Assembly: GCF_001747095.1 (NCBI RefSeq)
Contig: NZ_MDGP01000001.1
Location: 1,161,001-1,225,000, forward strand
Length of the DNA: 64,000 nucleotides
Origin: Roseivirga sp. 4D4
Lineage (GTDB): Bacteria; Bacteroidota; Bacteroidia; Cytophagales; Cyclobacteriaceae
Direction of reading: 5' to 3'
The translations under genes were made by a program, and so were the position numbers. Below, in pieces: positions 52,690 through 62,489 of this stretch (its first letter is position 1; each line of letters begins with the position of its first letter). The notes below the pieces were generated by a model. That model ran no database searches. It was given only the letters and a program-made list of their open reading frames with translations, and was not told where the DNA came from.

Positions 52690-52705
52690 GATTCTCAATT
52701 TAGAT

Positions 52706-55153
52706 TTAGTCTTGTCTAAGCGACTTCACCGGATTAGACTGTGCCGTTTTAAGACTCTGCCCCACAATGATGGTAGCAGCAACCAAGAGGACGATCAATA
52801 CCGGTAATAAGAAAAATAGCGTTCCAATTTTCGTTTGATACTCATAACCAGCCAGCCAAGCTCTACCACCGAGGAAGATCAAAGGCAAGCCGATGAAGCT
52901 TGATAAGAGAATCAGTAGGAAGAACTCTCTGGAAAGCATATGCAAAATATTCCCAATTGATGCACCTAATACCTTTCTAATCCCAATCTCTTTGGTCTTT
53001 TGAATTGCTGTATACCCTGCCAGGCCAAACAGGCCTAAGCAAGCAATGGCAATGGCCAACAATGAGAAAAGGTTGAAAATTTTCCCAAACTGCTGATCCG
53101 CTTTGTATTGACTATCAAACCGAGCATCCATGAAGTTATACTCAAAGAGATCGTTAGGAAAGAACTCGTCAAATGTCTTCTCAATGTAGGAAATGGTTTC
53201 TGGCAAATTAGACCCGTCAACTCGAATATGATAGGTATCGTCACCTCCATTATAAAAAGGCGAAATCATTAATGGTTCTATAGACGATTTGAGCGACCTG
53301 TGATGGAAATCGGCAGTCACGCCTATGATTTCCCAATCTCTTCCAAAAAAGGTTATCTTCTTATTGACGGCATCTTCTGCATTTTCAAAACCCAATAGCT
53401 TTACCGCCTTCTCATTCAATATGGTTCCCTTGATCAAGTTAAAGTCTCTGTTATGATCGGTCGGTAGAAAGTTCCTACCAGCGAGTAGCTCTACTTCATA
53501 TACATCGAGAAAGCCAAAATTGGCATTGAGTCTATTGAGCATGTGTCCCTCTCCTTCGGCACTGGTTCTCACATTGAAAGTTCTTGGCAATCGGCTTCCA
53601 AAAACAGACATTGATGTGCCTACTTTATTGATTCTGGCGTTTCTTTCTAAGGTGTTCGTGAATTGGTAAATACGTTCTACAAAGGTGGTATCCATTCTAG
53701 TCAGAGCAGGTGCTTCGAGTGTTATTACCCTGTCCATGTTAACACCTAAGTCTTGGCTTTTCATAAACTTGGTCTGCTGATAAACCAGTATGGTTCCGGC
53801 TATTAGAGCGATTGACAGTGAAAACTGAAATACCACTAATGTTTTTCTTAGCAACTGACCTTTAGAGCTCTTGGAGAATTGCCCCTTGAGGGATTCTGAA
53901 GGGTTGAAAGCAGCTAGTATAAACGCGGGATAAACCCCTGAAAGAAATGACCCCAGGAATAACACTCCCAATACCCATACAATCACAGATGTACCAAGGA
54001 GTTCAGAGGATAAAAACTCGATCAAATCCAGATTTCTTTCCACCAACATGTTGAAAAAAGATTGGAAAAACTGCACCAATGTGATTGCTAAGACAAACGC
54101 CAAAAAGTTAAGCACCAATGACTCTGTCAAAAACTGAATGATCAACTGTCTTTTTGTGGCTCCGACCACCTTCCTTACTCCCACTTCTTTTGCACGTTGC
54201 AATGACTTTGAAGTGGTTAGGTTGATATAGTTGATCCATGCCATGACAAGAATGAACACGGCAATCAGAATCAAAATCCAGACTGTGCTGCCTTCTGAGG
54301 TATTATGGTTCTCATATTCATAGTCGGAATACAGATAAACATCTTCTAAAGGCTGTAAATGGAATTTTTCAAAAGTTCCGGTGACCTCATCCCCTTTGAA
54401 ATACTTACTGCTAAAATCTTCAAACTTTGCTACTAAAGCATCCGGATCAGCATTCTCATCTAATTGGATATAGTGGAAGTAATCCGAGCCTAACCAGCCA
54501 AACTCAGCCTGATCGAAAAAATCAAAAGTTGTAGCTCGTGATAAAATCACATCATATTGAAGGCTTGAGTTAGATGGTGCGTCTTCCAGAATCCCTACCA
54601 ATTCATACTCTAAACGGCTTGAACCCATTCGGATAATCTGTCCAATGTATTGATCCCAATCACCTTCATCTGACTTGAACAACCGTTCAGCCACGCTCTC
54701 TGATAAGATCATTTTACGTTTCTGATCAAATACCTCTTTCGGATTCCCAGCCAACACCTTGAATGAGAACATGTCGAAAAAGCTTGGCTCGACTAAAATC
54801 GAGAAAGGAATTTTTACAGGGTTTTGATTATGTTCAATAACGTTTTGACCGAACGTGCTGAGGGTAAAGTAATCCACGATTTCCGGGTAATCTTCAAACA
54901 TCTGCTTACCCACAGCAGAGTAAGTGATCTGTCCTCGCTGGATCATTCTTTCCCCTTCAAACCGCTCATTCATGACACGATAGATAGTCGAAGACTTCGA
55001 GTGAAAGCGATCGAAATTCAATTCGAAAAAGGCGTATTGAAGTATAAATACTGAGGCAGTAATGCCTACGGCCAGGCCAAAAATATTGATCAGAGAAAAC
55101 AATCTGTTCTTTCTGAGTGACCTGAGTGTTGTTTTGAAATAGTTCTTTAACAT
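52706..55153 (-). CDS. FtsX/MacB-type ABC permease
   Basis: An 815-residue protein with start MLKNYFKTTLRSLRKNRLF. Layout as its neighbours: first helix (FSLINIFGLAVGITASVFIL), core, AKEVGVRKVVGATKRQ, second core, TKEIGIRKVLGASIGN and NPVKSLRQD. The 27 bases from the start codon are identical with those of the gene ending at 57621. Upstream gap 32 bp, so it belongs to the same transcription unit. Confidence 0.87.
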   Translation of the reverse strand: MLKNYFKTTLRSLRKNRLFSLINIFGLAVGITASVFILQYAFFELNFDRFHSKSSTIYRVMNERFEGERMIQRGQITYSAVGKQMFEDYPEIVDYFTLSTFGQNVIEHNQNPVKIPFSILVEPSFFDMFSFKVLAGNPKEVFDQKRKMILSESVAERLFKSDEGDWDQYIGQIIRMGSSRLEYELVGILEDAPSNSSLQYDVILSRATTFDFFDQAEFGWLGSDYFHYIQLDENADPDALVAKFEDFSSKYFKGDEVTGTFEKFHLQPLEDVYLYSDYEYENHNTSEGSTVWILILIAVFILVMAWINYINLTTSKSLQRAKEVGVRKVVGATKRQLIIQFLTESLVLNFLAFVLAITLVQFFQSFFNMLVERNLDLIEFLSSELLGTSVIVWVLGVLFLGSFLSGVYPAFILAAFNPSESLKGQFSKSSKGQLLRKTLVVFQFSLSIALIAGTILVYQQTKFMKSQDLGVNMDRVITLEAPALTRMDTTFVERIYQFTNTLERNARINKVGTSMSVFGSRLPRTFNVRTSAEGEGHMLNRLNANFGFLDVYEVELLAGRNFLPTDHNRDFNLIKGTILNEKAVKLLGFENAEDAVNKKITFFGRDWEIIGVTADFHHRSLKSSIEPLMISPFYNGGDDTYHIRVDGSNLPETISYIEKTFDEFFPNDLFEYNFMDARFDSQYKADQQFGKIFNLFSLLAIAIACLGLFGLAGYTAIQKTKEIGIRKVLGASIGNILHMLSREFFLLILLSSFIGLPLIFLGGRAWLAGYEYQTKIGTLFFLLPVLIVLLVAATIIVGQSLKTAQSNPVKSLRQD

Positions 55154-55185
55154 TTCTGTTTGTTTAGATAATTATTATTGACCTT

Positions 55186-57621
55186 CTAATTCTCCGTTCT
55201 TAATACTTCGGAGGGGTTCTTAGAAACTGCTTTATAAATCTGTGTAAAACTTGCCAGTGCCGTGATGATTAGACAAATCACCAAGGCAAAACCGAAGAAC
55301 CACCAATGGATTTCGGTCTTATACACGAAGTCATTTAACCACTGAGAGATGCCCCAATAACCTATTGGACTCGCAATAATCATTGCCAGAGCCAGTAAAA
55401 CTGCATATTCTGATGATAGTAAGAGAGCCAACGACTTTGAACCAGCACCAAGCACTTTTCTTATGCCAAGTTCTTTCACTCGCCTTTGAATTGCGGCATT
55501 GACTAACGCGAACAACCCTATAAAGGCAATGAACACTGCTATTGAAGACATGGCTATAAATAGGCTACTTCTCTTAGCATCTTCCTCATAATACCTGGCA
55601 ACCTTGTCGTCTAAAAAATTATAATCAAATGGGCTTGGGTCATATAGCTTCATTACCTCTTTCAGTTGAAGCATAGTTTCTGATGGGTTTGCAGATTGAA
55701 GTTTGACCGTAAAGTAATCTATATTTTGAAGGACATTTCTTTTGAAGCCCATGACCATTGGGGGTATTCTTTCCCTTAGGGATTGAAAATGGAAATCTTT
55801 AACTATTCCAGCTACCTCGTAAACAGGATTTCTGGCTAAACCGAGCTCCTGAGCGCCCATTTTAATTCCACTCAGTGTTAAATTTTGCCCTTCAACTTGA
55901 CTAATTCCAAGCTGCTGTGCCAGTGTTTCATTGATCAAAACCTTTAATGAATCCCTGCTATCAGTTCTAAAGTTTCTGCCTGAAACTAAACCGATATTAA
56001 AAAGGTCAAGGAAGTTTTCATCCACAGTCATGAATGGAATTTTAGGAACAACAACTCCTGCTTCGTTAGTCAATTCAATTTCATAATATTGTTTCCATTC
56101 CGCTGGTACTCGACTGACTGCTGAAACTTGCATGACCTCAGGAATACTCTGAAATCCGTTTATTATTTGTTGTCGATTTCTTCTGGCCAGATTGCTGTTA
56201 ATTTCGATTAGTGCAACACTTTCCTTCTCATAACCTAAGTTCTTATTATTAATATAGTTAAGCTGACTATAGACGACTATTGTCGACAACACCATGGTAA
56301 TAGAAACTACAAACTGAATTAGTGTGACTCCTTTGAAAAAAGTTTGCCGATGCATTCCAATGGTTTGATTCTTTAAAGAAGCTATCATCTTACTTCTTAA
56401 AACAATAAGAGCTGGATAGTAACCTGCTAGCAGGCCTAATATCAGAACAACCCCTATGATGAGTGCGATTGCCGTTGGATGTAACAGATAGATAATAATA
56501 TCTACCCCAAACATTGAGGTCAGAAATGGTCTTATTAATTGAATCAGCGTAAACCCGAGAACAAGTGAGAAAGTAGAGAAGAAGGCCGAGTCGGTCATAA
56601 ATTGAAGAATCAATTGTCTTCTACTGGCACCGACTACTCTTCTTAAACCAATTTCTCTTATTCGGTCAGTCGCCTTAATGGTTGACAAATTGATATAGTT
56701 AACCAAGGCAATGGTAAGCAGTACAAGACCTACAATGGAAAATATATAAACATAGTCACTGCTACTCTCTCTATAATTGAGGTCTCCTTCAAGTAATTCT
56801 GATTTAAAATGAATATCAGTTAGGGGTTGCAATGAGTATGCAAACAGCCTGTCTTCACTTTTAGGTCTGTTGGCTGAGGTAAGTCGATTTAACTGATCTG
56901 TAACCACCGCCTGATTGGCAGAAGTTCCTAGTTTTAGATAAGTGGTGAAATTACTGTACCCCCAATTACTATTAAATGACGATAAGAAATCATTGAACAT
57001 CTGATCAGGTATACTATGCGGGAACACTATATCGAAATGCAAATGTGAATTCTCCGGCATGTCTTTCATCAAACCAGAGACCACCAGCGTGAAATCACCA
57101 TTGTTAGTTCGGGCCTCCAGAGATTTACCTATCGGATTCTCATCTCCAAAGTATTTTTTTGCGGCTGATTCCGAAAGAACCACGCCCATTAGCTCATTCA
57201 TGACTGTCGAACGATCTCCTAGTATCAATTCATAGTCAAAAAATGAAAAGAAGTTAGGGTCAACGCTGTAGAAGGGTTCTCCAAACTCATTCTCACCATT
57301 TCTTATATTTAAAACGCCTAGTTCAAAAATTCTCAGGTATTCATCCACCCCAGCAATATTTTGTTTAGCCTCCGGCCCAACAGCTCCCGGGACTTGAGCG
57401 TTTAATCTTAGTCCTAATTCACCACCCTCAACTTGTTCTATGACGCGATAGGTCCTTTGTGAATCTGTATGAAAATTATCGAATGAAGTCTCACTTATGA
57501 TAAATGCCGAAATAACTATGCAGGCAGCCAGACCAGTCGACAACCCAGCGAGGTTGACCAAGGAGAATACTTTCTTCCTTATTACTGACCTTAATGTTGT
57601 TTTGAAATAGTTCTTTAACAT
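55186..57621 (-). CDS. FtsX/MacB-type ABC permease
   Basis: An 811-residue protein with start MLKNYFKTTLRSVIRKKVF. Layout as its neighbours: first helix (LVNLAGLSTGLAACIVIS), core, REIGLRRVVGASRRQ, second core, VKELGIRKVLGAGSKS and NPSEVLRTE. Start region shared with the gene at 55153. Gap of 40 bp to the upstream gene. Confidence 0.87.
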   Translation of the reverse strand: MLKNYFKTTLRSVIRKKVFSLVNLAGLSTGLAACIVISAFIISETSFDNFHTDSQRTYRVIEQVEGGELGLRLNAQVPGAVGPEAKQNIAGVDEYLRIFELGVLNIRNGENEFGEPFYSVDPNFFSFFDYELILGDRSTVMNELMGVVLSESAAKKYFGDENPIGKSLEARTNNGDFTLVVSGLMKDMPENSHLHFDIVFPHSIPDQMFNDFLSSFNSNWGYSNFTTYLKLGTSANQAVVTDQLNRLTSANRPKSEDRLFAYSLQPLTDIHFKSELLEGDLNYRESSSDYVYIFSIVGLVLLTIALVNYINLSTIKATDRIREIGLRRVVGASRRQLILQFMTDSAFFSTFSLVLGFTLIQLIRPFLTSMFGVDIIIYLLHPTAIALIIGVVLILGLLAGYYPALIVLRSKMIASLKNQTIGMHRQTFFKGVTLIQFVVSITMVLSTIVVYSQLNYINNKNLGYEKESVALIEINSNLARRNRQQIINGFQSIPEVMQVSAVSRVPAEWKQYYEIELTNEAGVVVPKIPFMTVDENFLDLFNIGLVSGRNFRTDSRDSLKVLINETLAQQLGISQVEGQNLTLSGIKMGAQELGLARNPVYEVAGIVKDFHFQSLRERIPPMVMGFKRNVLQNIDYFTVKLQSANPSETMLQLKEVMKLYDPSPFDYNFLDDKVARYYEEDAKRSSLFIAMSSIAVFIAFIGLFALVNAAIQRRVKELGIRKVLGAGSKSLALLLSSEYAVLLALAMIIASPIGYWGISQWLNDFVYKTEIHWWFFGFALVICLIITALASFTQIYKAVSKNPSEVLRTEN

Positions 57622-57661
57622 AACCTACAACTTTGAGTTTCTTGGGCCTTTTCCTACTTGT

Positions 57662-60064
57662 TTATTCATATCTAAGATGATCAATAGGGTTCGATTTGGC
57701 CGCTTGGTAAATCTTTAACCCTATGGTACAAAAGCATATTAAGGCGATGGTGACTAACGAAAGTCCTATCATCCACCAACCGATATCAACCTTAAAGGCG
57801 AAGTCTGCCAACCACTCCGTCATAAAGAAATAGACCAGTGGAGCACTGAATACAAAAGCGAGCAGCATTAAACTGACATACTCTTTGGATAGCAAATTGA
57901 CCAGCCTCCATAGCTCAGCACCAAGCACCTTTCTTATACTTAATTCCCTTTTCCTATACTCTGTTATTAACTGAATAAGACCGTATACACCAAGTGCTCC
58001 AATAAACAAGCCCAAGAATGTGAAAAGAAGAAACAGGTTACCGAACCTGCGATCAGAGCTGTACTGCTGATCAAACTCCTCCTTGACTAAACTGTAGTCA
58101 AACGGCCATTGTGGAAAGACTTGGTTCCATGAATCCCTCAGTGCTGCCAAACTCCCTGAGAAATCGGAAGTATTGAGTTTAATTGCAACCTTTTGATAGA
58201 AATTTGGTGCTATAACCATGGCCACGGGTCTTATAGACTGCTTCAAAGAATTAAAATGAAAATCTTCGACAACGCCTATCACAAACCCTGGAGTTCCTCC
58301 ATCTCCTCCCATATCATAGGTCTTACCAATTGCCTCGTTGACAGACCAACCGAGTTCTTCACAAAGCCTTTGATTAATGATGACTCTTTCTTGGGTATCT
58401 GTGGCAATCTCTCGAGAGAAACCTCTGCCCGAAATAAGCGATATGTCATAGGTTTTGAGGTAATCATAGTCCACACCAATTGTAGCGAAAGACTTAGACT
58501 CCCCCATTCCTTCAAACTTTGAGATAATACCAAAAATGCTTTCTCCTGGAGATAGCTCTGCCAGAGTCGATGATGCTACCTCCGGTATTTCAGTTAATCT
58601 TTGTCTGAAGACCTCATAAGAGGCATGAATCTCATCGTTGCCATAGGTAGGCAAGAGAAGTATTTGCTCTGTATCAATGCCCAGATCCTGGCTTTTCATA
58701 AACTGAACCTGAGAAAAGACAATAATCGTACTGGATATAAGAGCGATTGAAATTGAGAACTGAAGGAAAATGATAACCTTCCTCAATAGGAACCTTTGTT
58801 TGCCTGACGATCGTTCCCGAAACAGGTTATTGGGTTCTGAAGATGAAAGTCGAATTGCCGGATAAATGCCTGAAAGCAACCCGATGAGTAAGACAAGTCC
58901 AGTGGTTTCTAACAAATACTTTGAATAGAATTGAGAAAGACTCTCACTCGGTAACCCTAAAGCTTGAATTAAGGGTTCCTGGAGAATTTGTAAAAGTGTA
59001 ATCGCAAAAAAGAAAGCAATAAGACTCAGTAATACAGAGTGACTCAAGAATTGAATGACCAACTGTTGCCCTGAAGCACCCAGAGTTTTTCTCAAAGCCA
59101 TCTCCTTAGCCCTTTTCATTGACTGGGCAGTCGACAAATTGATATAATTGACAATGGCTAAGAGTAAAATGATAAATCCAGCACTCGCCAAAATATATAG
59201 ATTGTCCATGTCACCAGCCACTCCAATTTCCCCAAACATTGGATTCAAATGGATATCTGTCAAAGGTTGTAAATACAAGCCCATGTTGGTCCCATAAAGC
59301 TCATAGTATTCAGGATTTGAGTGTTCCTTTGAAGCAGAGACGATCAGACCCTGAAGATGCTCGACATCCGCATTCTCCTCTAATAACAAGTAAGTATGCA
59401 CATAATGTGCATACCATTCATTGAATTGGTAGGTCCTAAGTGGTACGTTATAATGGTTAGCCACTGAAGCGATCGAAGCCAGATACGAAAAGCTGAAGTG
59501 AGAATTTTTCTCAGGGTCTTTGGCAATTCCATCAACCCTATAAGTCATTCGATTATCTACTTCGATAAATTCTCCAATTAAATTATCTGTTCTTCCAAAG
59601 AGCTTCATGGCCGAGGAAGCAGTTAGGACAATGGTATTTGGTCCTTGTAAAACTTCATCTTTCTTTCCCTCCAGAAGCTCAAATGAGAAGACCTCAAAAA
59701 AGGAAGAATCAGTGAAATAAAAGTTCTCTTCATGGACTCTCGTTTCATCATGTTCAACCAATGAAGGGAATTGTCTGAGCCTGACGAAAGACTTGATGCC
59801 AGCATAGTTATCCTTTAGTATAGGTCCCATCACGCCTGCACTTGTCGCACTAGAAGGGACACCGGTATCAAGCCTTCCAAGGTTCAATCGATATATCTCA
59901 CTTTTGTTCTCATGAAACTTATCGAAACTATATTCATAAGTTACGTACTGGAAAATCACAAGCACAGCCGCCATTCCGACAGCCAAACCAATAATATTGA
60001 TAAAGGAAAAGAGCTTATTCTTTGCCAGTGATCGGATCGTAGTTTTGAAATAGTTCTTTAGCAT
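57662..60064 (-). CDS. FtsX/MacB-type ABC permease
   Basis: An 800-residue protein with start MLKNYFKTTIRSLAKNKLF. Layout as its neighbours: first helix (FSFINIIGLAVGMAAVLVIF), core, AKEMALRKTLGASGQQ in place of the usual E-V-G-V-R-K, second core, KRELSIRKVLGAELWR and NPIDHLRYE. It starts with two base changes relative to the 27-bp identical block of the next two genes. The first FtsX motif is diverged, so its partner may differ. Confidence 0.87.
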   Translation of the reverse strand: MLKNYFKTTIRSLAKNKLFSFINIIGLAVGMAAVLVIFQYVTYEYSFDKFHENKSEIYRLNLGRLDTGVPSSATSAGVMGPILKDNYAGIKSFVRLRQFPSLVEHDETRVHEENFYFTDSSFFEVFSFELLEGKKDEVLQGPNTIVLTASSAMKLFGRTDNLIGEFIEVDNRMTYRVDGIAKDPEKNSHFSFSYLASIASVANHYNVPLRTYQFNEWYAHYVHTYLLLEENADVEHLQGLIVSASKEHSNPEYYELYGTNMGLYLQPLTDIHLNPMFGEIGVAGDMDNLYILASAGFIILLLAIVNYINLSTAQSMKRAKEMALRKTLGASGQQLVIQFLSHSVLLSLIAFFFAITLLQILQEPLIQALGLPSESLSQFYSKYLLETTGLVLLIGLLSGIYPAIRLSSSEPNNLFRERSSGKQRFLLRKVIIFLQFSISIALISSTIIVFSQVQFMKSQDLGIDTEQILLLPTYGNDEIHASYEVFRQRLTEIPEVASSTLAELSPGESIFGIISKFEGMGESKSFATIGVDYDYLKTYDISLISGRGFSREIATDTQERVIINQRLCEELGWSVNEAIGKTYDMGGDGGTPGFVIGVVEDFHFNSLKQSIRPVAMVIAPNFYQKVAIKLNTSDFSGSLAALRDSWNQVFPQWPFDYSLVKEEFDQQYSSDRRFGNLFLLFTFLGLFIGALGVYGLIQLITEYRKRELSIRKVLGAELWRLVNLLSKEYVSLMLLAFVFSAPLVYFFMTEWLADFAFKVDIGWWMIGLSLVTIALICFCTIGLKIYQAAKSNPIDHLRYE

Positions 60065-60074
60065 AGCTCTCTAT

Positions 60075-62483
60075 TTATTCATTGCGCAGTACTTCCGCAG
60101 GATTAGTCCTTACTGATTTTATAGAATGAAATAGCACTGTGACCAAAGCAATACCTAGTAATACCAATACTGAAATGATAAAAATATCTGCTGATACAGC
60201 TGTACTATAGGCAAATGAGTCTAACCACTTAGTCGTCAACTGGTAAGCGATCGGTATCGAAATGATAGCGGATATGAAGATTAGCACTAGTGTCTGTCTG
60301 TTCAACAGGTAGGCTATTTGATTAAAATCTGCACCCAGTACCTTTCTAATGCTGATCTCCTTGATCCTATTTCCCAAGTTGATTCCAGTAAGTCCAAACA
60401 GTCCGATACTGGCTATGAGAATTCCCAGCGTGGTAGATGCATTAATGATCCGTTGCCACCGCTGACTATCTTTGTAGCGCGTTGCCAAGAAAGTATCCAT
60501 AAAACGCACCTCATTCAGTGGGTCTCCAGTAACCTTCTCAAAAGCAGCCTTTACATCTTGAACTCCCTGTTCTATCATTCCAGCTTCCAACTTTACAAAG
60601 AGCGTTGAAAGCACTTCGGGTTTTGCTAACTCAAAGATTATAGGATAAATAGCTGTTTGAAGAGATTCAAAATGGAAGTCTTTGACGACACCTCCAATTT
60701 TATCTTTGTGATAACTAAACATAGTTGAGTCCCCCGCAATCAAATCGAAGTAGGTCTCACTGACATAGTTTTTTCCCTCCTTAAGTTCGAACTGTTCAGG
60801 TGATGGGTAACCCTCACGATCAACAAAGGAGATATCTAATGTTCTGAGGAACTCCTTACCTACTCTGACACGTCTAATTCTGTGCTGAACGCCATCAATA
60901 ATCATTGAACCAAAACCACTTCCTCCAATGAATATCCCATTACTTGTTCCTGCATCTCTGACGGATGAAGACTTAATGAGCTCTTGCTTGACTAATTCGG
61001 CTTGGCCCCAAAGTCCACCCACCATTACTATCTGGTCCTTATCAAAACCCAAGTCCTTTTGACTGATGTAACTGAATTGCTTTTGCATCACTATGCTAAT
61101 AGAAATGAAGACAAGGCATAGCGTAAACTGGAAGACCATCATTCCTTTAATCAAGCCTGGACTCACTCGACTGGTCATTTGGCCTTTTAGGCCTGATAAA
61201 ACTTTGAATCTGGATAGAATTTGAGCTGGATAACCACCTGCAACAAAAGAAATAAAAAGGCCAAATAGTAACCCGTAGCCCAATAACACCATGTTCTCAC
61301 TGGTACTTGGAAGTAAGGCCTTACCAGACATTTCGTTAAATGTTGGCAATAAGGTTTGCATCAATGTGAAACCACCGAGAACGGCTAACAACGTCAAGGT
61401 TAATGCCTCTAGATAGAATTGAACTCTCAACTGAGGAATATTTGCCCCTACTACCTTTCTTACGGCTATTTCTTTTCTTCTAACTGCCGAAGAAGCAATA
61501 CTAATCGACAGATAATTTATGCTTGCGATAAGGAGTATGACCAGAGCAATGGCAATAAGTATATAGGAATATAGCGGAGAAGAACTCTTATTATATTGGA
61601 GGGTCGGATCTAAATATACTTCCGAGACACTTTTTAAACCGAACTGGACAACTGGATTGTTTTCAGACAACTTCAGATTTTCACGAGCTCTGGATAGATA
61701 AGTCTCCTCCTTATTATCAAGGAAAACATCTCGAATCTTGGAATTGACTGCGTCTACCGCAACATTTTCCTTTAGTTTGAAGAATACTGATATAGCATAA
61801 TAGTTCCAGTCATCTTGATGCTCTTTGAAGTAATAGGAGTTCTCAACAGGGGCGATAATATTGAGGTTGAGCATTGTGTTATGTGGCAAATCAATAACCC
61901 CTTTAACATTATAAATCGTATTGGTCGAGCCTAGAACGACTAAATCCTCACCCACCGCATTGACAGTCCCAAAATGTTTGATGGCGAATGCCTTGGTGAT
62001 AACTACATCGTTGATTGTCTCGAAGGCAACTTCTGAACTTCCATCAAGGAAGGTGTAGGAGAAATTGGTAAAGAAGTTTCGATCCACATAATGTACGATC
62101 TCTCTAGATTCCTCTCCATCTTTAATTGTAGTCAATCGTTGATATTCAATACGCGTTACATTCTCTATTTCTGGTAAACTTGTCTCGATAAGTTTCAGAA
62201 AGGGTAAGTTCATAGTAGCCTCCTTACGAACACCCTTTAAAGGCTCTGTATCCCAGAATCCAGCTTCCAACTGAGGATTATCAGTTTTATAGTTTATGGC
62301 GTGGAAAAGGAATAACCTATCACCATCCTGATGAAAGTTGTCATAGCTGAATTCGTCCTGGACAAACAGGTAAACCAGAAAGCAGAGCATTAAAGCAATC
62401 GACAGCCCTATGAAGTTGATAAATGAGTAAAGCTTATTCTTTACATGAATTCTGAAAGCAGTCTTGAAGTAATTTCTAAACAT
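60075..62483 (-). CDS. FtsX/MacB-type ABC permease
   Basis: An 802-residue protein with start MFRNYFKTAFRIHVKNKLYS. Layout as its neighbours: first helix (FINFIGLSIALMLCFLVYLF), core, RKEIAVRKVVGANIPQ, second core, IKEISIRKVLGADFNQ and NPAEVLRNE. The gap to the upstream gene is only 6 bp. Substrate unknown. Confidence 0.87.
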   Translation of the reverse strand: MFRNYFKTAFRIHVKNKLYSFINFIGLSIALMLCFLVYLFVQDEFSYDNFHQDGDRLFLFHAINYKTDNPQLEAGFWDTEPLKGVRKEATMNLPFLKLIETSLPEIENVTRIEYQRLTTIKDGEESREIVHYVDRNFFTNFSYTFLDGSSEVAFETINDVVITKAFAIKHFGTVNAVGEDLVVLGSTNTIYNVKGVIDLPHNTMLNLNIIAPVENSYYFKEHQDDWNYYAISVFFKLKENVAVDAVNSKIRDVFLDNKEETYLSRARENLKLSENNPVVQFGLKSVSEVYLDPTLQYNKSSSPLYSYILIAIALVILLIASINYLSISIASSAVRRKEIAVRKVVGANIPQLRVQFYLEALTLTLLAVLGGFTLMQTLLPTFNEMSGKALLPSTSENMVLLGYGLLFGLFISFVAGGYPAQILSRFKVLSGLKGQMTSRVSPGLIKGMMVFQFTLCLVFISISIVMQKQFSYISQKDLGFDKDQIVMVGGLWGQAELVKQELIKSSSVRDAGTSNGIFIGGSGFGSMIIDGVQHRIRRVRVGKEFLRTLDISFVDREGYPSPEQFELKEGKNYVSETYFDLIAGDSTMFSYHKDKIGGVVKDFHFESLQTAIYPIIFELAKPEVLSTLFVKLEAGMIEQGVQDVKAAFEKVTGDPLNEVRFMDTFLATRYKDSQRWQRIINASTTLGILIASIGLFGLTGINLGNRIKEISIRKVLGADFNQIAYLLNRQTLVLIFISAIISIPIAYQLTTKWLDSFAYSTAVSADIFIISVLVLLGIALVTVLFHSIKSVRTNPAEVLRNE

Positions 62484-62489
62484 CTTCTT

